Part shown: in pieces, positions 1 through 12,500 of the stretch
Numbering within the stretch: position 1 is the first letter of the stretch
Layout of the letters: every line of letters begins with the position of its first letter
Assembly: GCF_001522545.3 (NCBI RefSeq)
Contig: NC_031768.1
Location: 113,974,802-114,038,801, forward strand
Origin: Parus major
Taxonomy: Eukaryota > Chordata > Aves > Passeriformes > Paridae
Length of the DNA: 64,000 nt
Direction: 5' to 3'
Position numbers and translations under genes: made by a program
Notes under the pieces: generated by a model
Databases searched by the model: none
Seen by the model: only the letters and a program-made list of their open reading frames with translations
What the model was told of the DNA's origin: nothing

Positions 1-3000
1 AGACAGACACAAAGTCAAGAGCAGAGTGTTTCTTCCAAATGAATTGTGCCCAAGTGACTTTCTGGAGCCAGTGATTCCATTTTGAACAGAATAGAAAATC
101 CTAATTTTTCCAATCTTCTTTCCCAGTGGAACAGCTTCCCTGCTTTCCTGACTTTCTTTCCACTCCTTCTCAGCAAGAGAAGCTTCATCCTTCCCTTTTG
201 TCTCTCCTCAGGACACAGTTGCATTCTATGTGTGCCTCAGCTGCCTCTGCACACTCATCAATCACTTCTCAGTGACAACACCTGGGCGAGGCATGGATAA
301 TGGGAGGGACAAGAGGCCAGGACAGGGTCCCCATCCCAAGCCAGACAGTGCTCTCAGCTGTATTTGCACTGCTCCACCAAGGTCAGTGGATTTCCCTGGA
401 TGGCACTATCCAGTAAAGGCTCATTTGAAACTTTGGCTGGCAAAGCCACGTGAATTAGCAGCCTGAGAAAAATCTGCCCCCTCCCTTGCTCAGCTGGCAC
501 AAGGAACCCTGGCAGCACCCTCAGCAGAGGTGGGGAAGGCACTGAGCTCATCTTCATGGCTTATCCCTCCTAGGGAATCCCTTTAAATGTGCCACCTGGC
601 TAACAAGGCTCTTCCTGGAATAAGCAGCCGCTCTGTTCGTGGCATATTACCTTCTTAAGTCTTCCTTAAGAAGGTTGAGTTGTGGTGCCAAACCTTTTTA
701 TGGCAGGTAAGGCCAGGGAGAAGAGTTTATTCTCTCCTCCAATTTTTTTTGTCCTCAAAAATGTGAAAATGGGAAAAGGAGACTCCTGAGCTGAGCAGAA
801 GAAAAGGGAAACCTTATTGTTAGTGAGTGGTGTCCCTGTGAGTGGAGGGTGGATGCTGGTTCTTCGGGAACTGGAGAGAGAAAAACCTCCTATCTACTCA
901 TGAATGAAATCATTACTGTTTCATCCAAAACAGAACAGATAAAACAATGGGCTAATGTTCTTGGTAGCAGTCCAGTTTCTTCCATTCGAGCTCATCAACA
1001 GCCACAAACTTAAGTGTATTAAAGAGTGATTTTGAAAAAATATTTTGAAAATATTTTTGAAAACATTTTGAAAGATACTTGACCTACTGCAGGTTGTGAC
1101 TTGTGCTGAAGCACCTGCCATGCTGTGCACACATAAATAGGCCAAAAACTTGGGGTCTGTGCCCAGGGACTGACAGCATACAGCTGAGTCTGCCTGGCTG
1201 TGCTGGAGAGGCTCTGGAAGGATATATAACCCCATGTGGTATCAGACAAGGAGAAGAGCCCAACATAAACCTCTGCAAAGAAACGGCAACAATAATTCTA
1301 AATAGATGAAAAACGAAGGGACTTAGGCAACTGCTTAAGTGCCTGCTTGAAGGCAAGGAGACTGCAAAATATAACACAAATGAAACACAAAGTTATCCTG
1401 AAGTGATTTCCTGAGTTAGGATGTTTTCCACTGCCATGACTAACAATATTGGTATCTTACCTACAAACATAAATTTCCTGCCATAAGAAATCATGTTGTT
1501 TGCACTGGAATCAGACTACTCCTGAATTCTGAAGGTGGCAGTTGCTGTTGACTATGCTTTTGACCAGCTTTTTCAAAATTCAGATCACAGGAAATACTAT
1601 ATACTAAAAGAAGCTCATCTCCCATGGGAAAAAATATTAAGCAGCTTCTGAAAGTAATTAACAGGATCCCAATTCGCTTTTGATTAGCAAAAAGAGATTT
1701 CTAATGACACAGACACTGCTATGATATTCAAATCCATCTGCTATTAATAATGGACTAATTGCAATATGCAAAAAGAATTAAACTATTGTTATAATAAAAC
1801 AGGTAATTAAAATTTTAAATTTCAGGCATTTTTTTTCCCTCTGATGATTGGCCCAGTGTATCTCCCTGGGAGTTCTTGAGTCAGTGCTTTACCAAAGGTA
1901 ACATCTGTTTACTCCATTCCATCTCTCAGCTCTGATTTCCTCTTTCCTGTATGAGCTGGCTCTTCAGTTTGCTTGCCACCTACTCCTGTTCTATCACTGA
2001 TGTCTGTCTTAGTGCTCTGATCAAAAAAACCCCCTTAGTGCTTTCTCCTTTGTTTGTGGGTTGATATTTCTATTTTGGCTGGTGAACCTACCCATAAATC
2101 ATCATTCAGCTGTTTTCTTTGGGACCCATTTCAGCCACACTGGGAATTCATTGTCAAAAGAGCTGAGCCCCCAGGCTACTGGAGCTTGTTCTCATATACC
2201 ATAGCAACAAGGAGAACAATTAAAAACCACCAATAAAGGAAACCTCATGAGGATTGTCTTCATTGTTCTTCCCCTTTCTCATGCTCACGAAGTGGATTTT
2301 CTTTGAGGCAAGATTTGTCCCTTCACATATCAGCATCAAATACCTGTACAGAGCACAGGTGATTCTACAGTAAAAGCCTCTAACCAAGTCAGCATGTGTA
2401 TCTTCTGGCCATTATTTCATAAATAGGAGGTATATACCAGGAGATATTTTTGAATCTTTGAAAGCTTTGGGCCCAGTTCCTTAAGTATTTTTACATATTC
2501 CTTCCTAGGATGCCTTCTTCATTTGGATCCTTAGCCCAAGCATCTGGTTTTCCTGTTGAGCTCTTTCTAATATGACATTATCATTGCTATCTCACTAAAA
2601 ATAATTGACATAAGATTTTTCCTTTCTAGTCTGATATCTGACATCTGCCCCTGCCAAACTACAGTGGTCATTAAACTGGCAGCAAGCACCCTGAAGCTGC
2701 AGACACAGCAGAGAGCTAAGGTAAAGTCAAAAAGAACAATTTGTTATCAATCCAAGAGCCCCAAAACTTCACATGGATTTTTGCAAAGCCTTGTGCAGTG
2801 GCATTTTAACCAAAACAAGCAACAAAACACGCAGAAAAACACATTTGCCTGATAAAGATTACTTACTAGGTTTGCATTTAAAGGAGACAAGGAGGAATTT
2901 AGTGGTCCCTGGACACAGATCAGGCCCAAAAACCCGACTATTGACAAGGAGTTGGCAGGATCTCAGGTTTTGGCATTCATCCAGTACTTTCTAGAACAAT

Positions 3001-6000
3001 GGGCAAAAAGGATAGTCTTGACAACAAGGTATGAAGCTACACAGCAATGAAAACACTTAGTTGTACTTTGTTCTACACAGGAGAGAAATCATAACTTTTT
3101 GGCTATAAACATGCAAGAAACATCTGTATCATTGCATCTAGGCTCTATTGGACTTGGAGTCATGGCCAGCTTTATGGGAACACATTCACCACAGCCATGC
3201 TCACAGCGAATTAGGATGTTACCATCTTGCTGTTTGTCATTTTACCCCTGGGGACGTTGGCCAAGTTCCCCTGAGTGCCACCACAGCCTCGGTAGTGCAG
3301 AACCCAGAGCATGTGGGAACACACTAAGCCCCCAGCTGTCTTACTGACATGCTTGAGGCACTTGTACACTCCTGAGCACATTTATGGGAGTGCAATGTCA
3401 AGGGAAAACATGGCAACTAAAAAGGTGTATTTTTAACCACTTCTTCTTGAACTGCTTACATGTATCTAAACATGCTCTGTTAAATAACCTTCACTTGAAA
3501 CAGTTCTGCCTAATGACAAGCACAGCCTGCGCTTTAAGCCATGTGTAGGACCTCCTGCTCAAGGGACACTTCCTTCTCGCTTGCAGTTGCACACATTATT
3601 AGGTATTTACTTGACTTGCCATGGGCAAATTTCAGAATTGGTTCGATTGGATAGCACAGTTGTGCAAGTCTATCCTCAGCCTCCTTGTCTTGTTTTGTGG
3701 GGTGTTTTTTAATGCTGTTCTACGGCCATATCTCTTCCAAATTTATTGGCCCAGCAATATATCCTGGTTCTTACTGTGCAGCTTCCCTGGAAGTGGCAAC
3801 AGAGGAAGACAGCCAACAGGTCAGCAGTGTTATACACAAAGGGTCGTGTGGACTCTCTCCCAGCCTGGCAAAAGGACTGAGTGCTCATACTGCTCATACT
3901 GGTGCTCACACTCCAGCTGTGCTCTTGGAACTGTAGCTGCAGAAAATATGAAGACATTGCCAGGGCCAGTCTGTCCAGTTTTTAACACAGTCACAAGCCA
4001 GACCACCTAAAAACACCCAGTTTAAATGCAGCAGTGTATTTAGAATATTCTTATTCACCTCCAAAACTCAGTTAAGAGAGGGCTTTTCTGACACTGTTTT
4101 TGGATAGTCTGTGTGGTTGTGCACGGGATTCATGTTATTTAAAATCACAGCAGGCTGTGACAAAGGAGGGTGTTATCACCAGGTCACCCCACTCTTAACA
4201 GGAGTAACTGTAATAAAACATTCTGATCGTTTTAGGTAGTCCTTCAAAATCTATGGGAGTTTTTACTTTGTTTCTCATCAGAAGAGGTCTCAGTCATATC
4301 AAGAGACCAAATCACAAATTTACCACTGTGGTGGCACAAGCTACATTCCTGTTTCCCGGCTGAGAGAGTTGGCAGTGGCTGGATCTCTGCTGTCATCACT
4401 GGAAACCTTCCCTCCCAAGCAGCAATGACACACACTGGCAGCACACTGCAGTGATCCTACAGCTCCCACTGGGAGAAGAAGAGGACATGCATTCAACACT
4501 TTTTGAGCATTAAGTGCACTCTAAAGAGTTTAAAAGAGAAGGAAAGTACAGCAGACTTAATTTTATCTGTCAATTTTCCTTTTACAGAGTTGCAAGTCAA
4601 GCAAATAACTCCTCCCTAACTGGGATAGTTCTGGAGGGGACCGGTGAAATAGAGTTCCATCTTTAGTAAATAGAGATAGCTGTTCCCCACTGAGTCACCT
4701 TCTGTTTGCACCTGACCTGAATCATCTCCTGTGCATCTGTTTATATTTTCTCCTGCCTAATGTAAACAGCAGTCACATTTTCTATCATGATGCTGTGCAA
4801 AAGCACACAGCCACAAAAGCAAACGATACTCAAAATAGCACCGGGCAGTTACTGTCTCTAAGCAGATCCAGCTTTGCAGTGATCCCTCTGACAGGAGGTC
4901 TCTGTAATAAGTGCCTGTGATGCTTCCACCCAGCTACAGGGCATCATTTCACCTGCCTGTGCAGACTGCAGATCCACTTCCAAAGGGAAGGGGAGGAGGG
5001 TTGAGGTCACTGGTGCTCTTTCCTAAGAAATCTGTTTACAAAATGTGTCTCTTCTCCTTAACAGAACTGGAACTCCCTGAGATGCAGAGCATTTGTGTCT
5101 CACACAAATTCACAGCCTTGCCAAAATGCTTTCATGCCTTTGATCAGCCACAGTGCCCAAAAGATGATGGTAGTTTACAAAAGTTACCCCATGTTGTGTT
5201 TATTATATTCAAGAGAAAAAACTGCTCATGGAGACCTCACAAAGGCACTCACGAGCCCAAAATAATCATTGGTGCCACTTTGCTGCAGTCAGTAATATAA
5301 CATTAAGGATGCTTTCTGCCTGCGGTTTTTGGTGAGGGATGTACTTTCACATGGCCCATAGGTCATGTCTGGAATGTCCTCAAAAATTGCAGTACATCAT
5401 GGGCAAGCCACACTTTAAAAACTGCCCTAATGCTGTTTCTAGAGAGAGAATATTACTGCCAAACCACTTCATAATACCCTTCAACTCAGTAGTGGTGGGA
5501 ACAGACATTCTCTGATGTCAAGAAGGAACATGTGGTCTACAGACACAAATGTTGCAAACTCCATCAAAACTTCTGTAGAGCATTTTCAAGTTTAATCAAC
5601 AGAACATGTTCAGACTCCACCAACTACTTATTTTTGCAATGATATACTGAATTTGGAACAACACTGCGTATTTTTCCCTAAGATGAAACAAGTTTTTGAC
5701 AGCAGTATAAGTCAGACCTTGTTACAAAAGTCTCTATAGCAGAAAGTAATAATTAATGAAGTATAAATAATTTTAAGCTATACTGAAGCAGGCCCAACAA
5801 ACAACTGTAGGATGTTTCTGATACAAATCAGGTAGTCACAGAAATGCAGGTATCTGCAGAAATCCTTGGGATTTGCTGTTTAGCTGTTGCTGTGACTTTT
5901 CAGTGAGGGAAGACAGGCATGCAACAAGCCAAATGCCAATCAGGACATCATCTTATTCACTGGATTTTTAACCCCACTCTGTCCAGTGCTTGTATCCTCC

Positions 6001-6333
6001 CCTGGGGTCAAGGAGGGCCTGTGTGATAGATTTAAACTGGTCAACTGAGCCACGACCAGCCCTTGAATGGAAAGAAGTGGACTATTTTGGGAAGCTTTAA
6101 GAATGGGGTTTCCAAAGCAAGGTTCATCACAACGGAAGGCAATCTTCAAAGCTCTCACAAGCCTACGGTAATGCCCTGCTGTCCAGACAAGCCCTTCCAG
6201 CAATAACACTTCTGGTGGTAAACAGCCATAGGTACAGTGTTGTCTCATTCAAGGATGAGAGCACTTGCACAGAAACGGCAGGGAAACCAACAAAAACATT
6301 CTGTACCTTAAGAACCTTTTCAACATGCGGTAC
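1..6333 (-). other. EVA1C: EVA1C intron 2 (3' part not in window)
   Basis: No exon, RNA gene or clear transposon was recognised. Open frames up to about 129 codons are scattered on both strands without family resemblance. I looked on the minus strand for exon 3, which should carry a conserved VSFKC-like end, and did not find it. A small AT-rich tandem repeat sits at 1029-1076. Confidence 0.7.
1029..1076. repeat. Degenerate 12-13 bp AT-rich tandem repeat
   Basis: About four copies of a unit like ATTTTGAAAA(A)AT lie head to tail. In EVA1C intron 2. Confidence 0.75.
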
Positions 6334-6530
6334 CTGCAAAGAGGTGGGTGCCACGCAGTTCCTGGGTTCTGTCATCCTGGTTTCAGGCTCCCAAGCACTG
6401 CACATGTGGGGGTCCTGCCCATAAAATGCTGACTGAACGCTGATGGTTGAGTGCCGAGGGCAGTGCAGGCTCAGGTGCTGCCCGTCGCAGGCATAGGCAG
6501 TGTGATTCTGCAGGAGCTTCGTTAGGTAAC
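6334..6530 (-). CDS. EVA1C: EVA1C exon 2 (start of SUEL lectin domain 1)
   Basis: 197 nt encoding the rest of Gly43 to residue 108. The acceptor is TTTTCTAG|GTTACC (exon starts at 6530) and the donor TTTGCAG|GTACCG (exon ends at 6334). It contains the lectin-domain signature ACDG, L.LHCPRHSTI.VQSAFYGQD and three of the domain's cysteines. It ends in phase 0, as the human exon does. The open frame runs on at both sides, but those extensions are intronic. Confidence 0.94.
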
Positions 6531-9500
6531 CTAGAAAATATTCAGCTCTGTTACAACTAGCACGGGAAATGACAAGCTCATTAGATAATAAGAAAACCAC
6601 AATCAGTCTCTGGAAAGGGCATTGTAGTCAAGGTTATATGTCTGGCCTGCAGCCACCCAGTTCTCTGAATGGGTCACCCCTTACGTGCTCATAGCACTCT
6701 GGGCTGGAAAACATGAGGTCTCGTGGCAGGGAGTGAAAGCCCTCCCAGCACTCCAGCAGCAGCAGCAGCAGGATGTGTTGTATGGACAATACGTGGGCTC
6801 AAGCCCTTGCCAGTCGTGGCTGCTCACGATGCCAGGGCGTGTCTGCAGCAGTCAGAGGGGTATCACTGGGTTTTCTGGGCCAGGTTCTTGCATTCCAGCT
6901 ACCTAAGCTATTTCATATACATCTTGTGGAAAGAATCTGCTGCACTTTTGCACTCGTGGGCAGATGTGCAGATGCATGCACTCTTAGTACAATTGAGGGA
7001 AAAAAAAACCTCACATTTTCTTGAGGGAAGATTTTCTTGTTGTGGCTGAACCAGGGGCTTTTTTGTATTGTTAAAACAAAAATTTGTTTTCTCAAAGAAA
7101 ATACTGAAAAAGAGCTCACTCCTTTCAATTAATTAAAATTTGTCCTTTAAATAAAATGGGCCATCTAATTTTCACACTTTTGCCCTTCATAAGCTTCCAC
7201 CAAAGACAAGTGATTTTCAGAAAGGTTTTTAAACAGAAACTTTAGTACTCCAAGCAAAAGATAGGAAAATCATATAATCATTGAATGGCTTGGGTTGGAA
7301 AGTTCCTTGAAGATTTCCCAATGCCAACCCCCCTGCCACCTGCCACTAGAGCAGGTTGCTCAGACCTCCAGCCAGTCTGGCCTTGAACACTTGCAGGGAT
7401 GGGTCAAACGTTTCAGTTCTCTGGCATCTTTTCCAGCTCCAGCTGTGCATCTGGATAAAGAAAATCAGCTTCCCTATCAGTTATTAAGTGTTGAGGAAGG
7501 AGAAGCCTACTCCACTGTTATCTTTACTGTTCCCCATCTAGAGCCCAGGGAGGACAGGAGTCAGGCAGATGCACCTTTCAGCAAAGCAAAGCTGTAGGAG
7601 GTTCCTCACCTCACTAACCTCAGTCTGAGTGCTGGGACTGGAGCTGGGACAGAAAGAATTTTATGCCCTGCATTTGTACTCTGGATCTCAAGGAGACCAG
7701 TCCAGCAGCAATCCCCACAGCTTCTCACAGGTTAAAAATAATAACCAAACCCACAGCCAGATCCATCCCCTACATTCTCTGTGTAACTGAGATCTCAAAT
7801 AATTGAAGTTCCTTGCCAGAACCCCTCCTCTGTCAGCCTGCTCCTGAGAGATGCTGAGGGACGCCAGGAAAATGGGCTGAGTGCCCAACTGCACCCAAGT
7901 GACTTCGCTATGGCCAGTGCTGCAGAGGGGCCTATTGTGGCATTTGCTAAATGCCTTTGGCAACACCATTGTGGCATAAAGGGCCACAGTGTCAGATTAT
8001 TCAGTCCTACATGAGTTGTGGGCACTCAACACCCTTAAAGATATGACCCAATATTTTTAATCGTTTCAGTTCTTCAGGTTTTAAGTTACTTGGGCCCAAG
8101 AGTGCTGTATACAAAACAGTCCAGTATTCCCTAAAGAATATCAGCTATGCTGTGATTTGGATGAGTTCCCTGGCATTTTAACTGCTACTTTGATCCTGCA
8201 AATTCCTAATCCAGCATCTAAGCACCTTTTTCCAACAACTGAAACTATTCAATCCTTTAAGAAAATTTCTTTAGAAAAAACTTGCTCTGATTCTGTAGGA
8301 GCAATATGGTCCACTTGTAAAAAATTACATAACATGGACTGGTGAAAATAAGGTATCTTGCTCTCTGGCCTTCCAAGCAGCTTAAACATGACTGTGCTGT
8401 TGCTAAAATCCTTGTGTAATTTGCACACAATAAAGGATAAAAATAGTAATGGAAATTGCTGAAACCTAATGTTCTCTGATAAGAGGAGTGGTGACATAGT
8501 ATCTAAATTGCTCATCTCACAAGGCAGACCATGTAAACCTGCATTTTTCATTACTGCACACGCAGACACATGTGGAACAGTCAGTCCTTTGCAGCTCACA
8601 GCCCATGCTGAAGAAGGATTCCTACTCCAAAAGTCACGACTTCCTCTTACCCTTCTCTGAAAACCTCCGGGTTCTTTCCTGTCCTCATGCTGGCCCTCTC
8701 CGTGTAGCTGGCCACTGCCTGCCCTGCACTCAGCAGTTTTCTCAGCAGCTGCTGCTTCTCCTCCTTTCCTGAGTAGTGTGGCTTGTAGAAGCTTCACCTT
8801 CTTGAGACCATGAGTATCCCTATATTGTGTACTGACTTCTGTTCAGAAACACATTTTCCTGGAGGGAGCAAATTCAGCCAAACAACAGTGTAAAGCTGGG
8901 GGGAAATCAAGTGTGATCTCTACCAGTAATAACAGCCATATTGATCAGGACTGAGGGTTGAGCTCTTCCTGGGGCAGCTTCCTGTCCTCTCCTTTTGTGT
9001 TTACTTCATCAGTACCTATTAGCTGTGAATTTTGGGGAAAACTTTTTTTTACTATTTAAATACAGGAGCTGGAGGCTGTTCCTGGACAATAGCAGACCTC
9101 CAAGTCCTGGACCCCTGCATGTCAGGGAAGACTTCACTAGCTCCTGGATGGCCAAGGAGATTCCCTTTCCCTGAAGAGCAGGGCAGAGGGAGGGCTGGAA
9201 CACAACTCGCACGGACGGAGTGAGGTCATGGCTCTATGTGCACTTGGGCTGGGCAGTCAGAAGACTTGTGAGTTTTGGGGTTTCTTATCCTGAGCAAAGA
9301 GAATCATAACCAGACCCTATGAAAAACCTTAGATGACTGAGTGTTTTAAACCTAATATTGGAGTTTTTTCATTGTTTTCTGGGATGGGTAATGAAGGGGG
9401 AGATGGTATTCAGCTGCACCAATTACTTTTCCAAGTGTCATTCTGTAATGAGGAAGACTATAAAAGTTCCTTTTTTTTCAGAAATAATAAATGTCACTCT

Positions 9501-12500
9501 TTAAAACAATATGAAACTATACCAAAAAAGTTAACTACCATGAGAATTGCCTAAATTAGAAGACCTTGGCAATACTGCAGTGTCCCATTAACATCTCTAC
9601 ACCGCTGTGTGAAAGCCCTGCTAGGTGCTTTCCCATTTATCCAGGACACCCACTCATAAACAATGAAGTATGAGGTGTTCTGCATCTAGAATCATGTACA
9701 AGATGTTAGAGAATGGCTCAGAAGTTAAGCATAAAGCACACAGGAACAAAAAGATCCGATTGATTTGGAGGCCAGAAGGTATCATCCCACCCAGCTATCT
9801 AATGCAGACTACACAGTCATTGTAATTTTTTACTGAGACTCAAAACACCAGCACAGAATCCAAGCATAATCCTTTCTTCCCGAATTACCCAAATTAGTCA
9901 CAGCATCCACTGTGTTGATGAACTTTATCTAAAAGAACATAGAGCACCACAGAACCACACAAAACACTGAGGCTGAGCAGCTGAACAAAACTTTGAGCCT
10001 TACTGATCACTTTTTACTGAAAAGAAGGACTGATAAACAATTAAAAAGATGACTGACAAAAATAACTGGCATAGGAGTTTGATTTTGTATGAAAAAAGAA
10101 TTCTGAAGAGGTTATAGCTTCTCATACTTAACCACCTGCTCCTGGCATAATGAATAGCAATGATAAGGGTATCAGTGGTCCTGAAGGTATGGAAATACAG
10201 ATTTAAAAAAAAACCAAAACTATTTTTTTTCACTTTAAACCACTGAAAATCTGGGAACTTAGAAAGTTCTGTGTATGTTCTGTTTAGTTCAACTTCTCTG
10301 CCCTGGCATGAGCTCCCCAGATGCATGGATCAAGAAGAAGAGTATTTCAGGCTGTGAGCCCAATGCCCAGTACACACTAAAAGCAATCCCAGCATTGGCT
10401 CAGGTAATGTCTTTTGGGTAAGAAAGCAGCTTTGCAATGCAGTATTTTTAGAGGCAGAGGCTGAGTAGTCAAGTTGTGAAGGTTCTCAGAACTGGGCCTT
10501 CATACAGATTTAGTAACATCAATTCCTGTGCATCGTTCAATTTAGTTTAATTAGCACAGAAATTTGCTAGCTCATTTTAAAGACACACCAATCTATTTGA
10601 GATCAAAATAGATCAAAATAGCACACATATTGTTGTGGGAGTCCCGGAAGGCTAATCCATCTGGTAAATCTCCATCAGCTCCCACAGTTCTGTGAAGAAT
10701 TGTGCCAACACTCATTAAAAATACACAAGCCAGATTGGTGATTTTGAAGGAAGAGATTTTGTGCAGTGATAACAGAATAGTTAATAAACTCTAATACAAA
10801 ACACCATTAGAAGCACAACTCTGATATTGATTGGTGTTTGGGATCCAGCTGCAGTACTTCTCCAGCAATATTTTTTCTGTTGGTTTGTGAAGGGAGCATT
10901 GAGAAAAAATTAACTCCGGATTTTCAGCCCCAATCCTATCTGCCATACCCTCTTGCTGGTTTCGAGGCAGCTATGCCACAGATCATACTGTGCCAGGGTT
11001 ACTCTGTCCATAGGGACAAGGATCTGCCTCTTGACATTCCCTTTCACCTGGTTGTCAGCAAATGCTGCCCGTGGCAGCTCTTTTTTAGGATTAGTAATTG
11101 AGGAGGGCAAAATGTTACCCAGGAAAGAGACTGTTTTTAGAATTCATGACACTATGTTTCTTGCTTCATCATTTTATTCGTTTTTATCTAAGTGCCTTGT
11201 AAACATCCTGTTTGACTCATTCTAGCCACACTCCGTATCAGTCTTTAATCAGTAAGAAATACACTTAGATAGAAGCATTGTTTATTCTTCTTGCTGTTCA
11301 GAATATTGCACGACAGCTTTACTCAGCAGATGCACATAAAAATCTTTAATTCCTTAATATATGCCTTCTTGTGTAGTCACCAATATGATTTAATTTCCTT
11401 CCATGGCTTGTTTTTTCAGCGTGCCTTTCTCCATTCTTCCTCTCAACTCTTGCTCTCTTTGCTTGTGACTACTATCTTACCAACTTCAACCTTTCACTTG
11501 TACTGCAAAGATGGCATGAAAAGTTGGATTTCTGTGCAAGTAAAATATTTTTGCCTATAATCACTCTATTTCTTGTACTATCTAAATCTTCCTTTAAGCA
11601 AGGCTAGATGTTTACCTGGAAAAACTAGGGATAATCTAATTTCACTAATAAGATAGTGACCACAAAACCCTGTTCCATTTCCAAATGCCTACTTTGGTTT
11701 CAGAGCACTCAGAGCTGTTGCATTTCTTAGAATTGGTCCTTGAGAGTTTTCAGGTGCCCATTTCTAAAGGAAATTAAGCTTATGAGATCCTGACCTCTGT
11801 CCATCTGTCATTCCCATACTCAACACCTTTTAAGCTTAATGGCCAGTTTCAAACCTGAAGGATGCAGGGCTCAAAGAAATAAATTTCCTACAAGTTTCAT
11901 GGAAATTGAAGCCTGAGCTGTGACTTTCAATTCAGTCTCAATGACTAAAGCTGCAAGTGAATTGGCAGCTGGAGAGACAGAATGGTTATCCTGGAGAGCC
12001 ATCAGCCTGATGCCAATGGAGCAATTTGTTTCCACTGGCCTTACTGACAGATGAAGGATTAAGCCTGCAAGAAGAAAATGCTTAAGTTAGTAGAGAGGAT
12101 GCTTTCGGGATAGTATGGCAATCAAGCAGTGGTCGAGATACCAGTCAGGTTTTCCATGAACTGTTTTATCCACATGTATGCTTTCCTAAGGAGGTTACCT
12201 TCATTTTTTTTTCCCCCTCATGGATCACAACATGAATCATAACCGTCTTACTGAATCTAATTCCCACAGTGTGTTAAATCTTAGGGTCAAATTAAGAAAT
12301 TAAGCAAATTGCACAAGAGCTTGGTTCCACTTAAGCAAGAGAAAAGGCCAAGTAAGCAGCAGGTAATTCAGCACAAAACCTTATTCACACTCCCATTTAA
12401 ACAGGGTTTATTCAGAAAGCAGCAGCACACACAAGAAGCCAAGCTGTGAGCTCTTCCTAGAAAAACAAAGCCAAGACATATGGATAAAGCACAGACCTGT

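Noticed and set aside
3621..4010. 129-codon plus-strand frame
   Set aside because: No family resemblance; random-looking composition within an intron.
8249..8797. 182-codon minus-strand frame in EVA1C intron 1
   Set aside because: No recognisable domain and no support from splice or promoter signals. Length is possible by chance in 64 kb.
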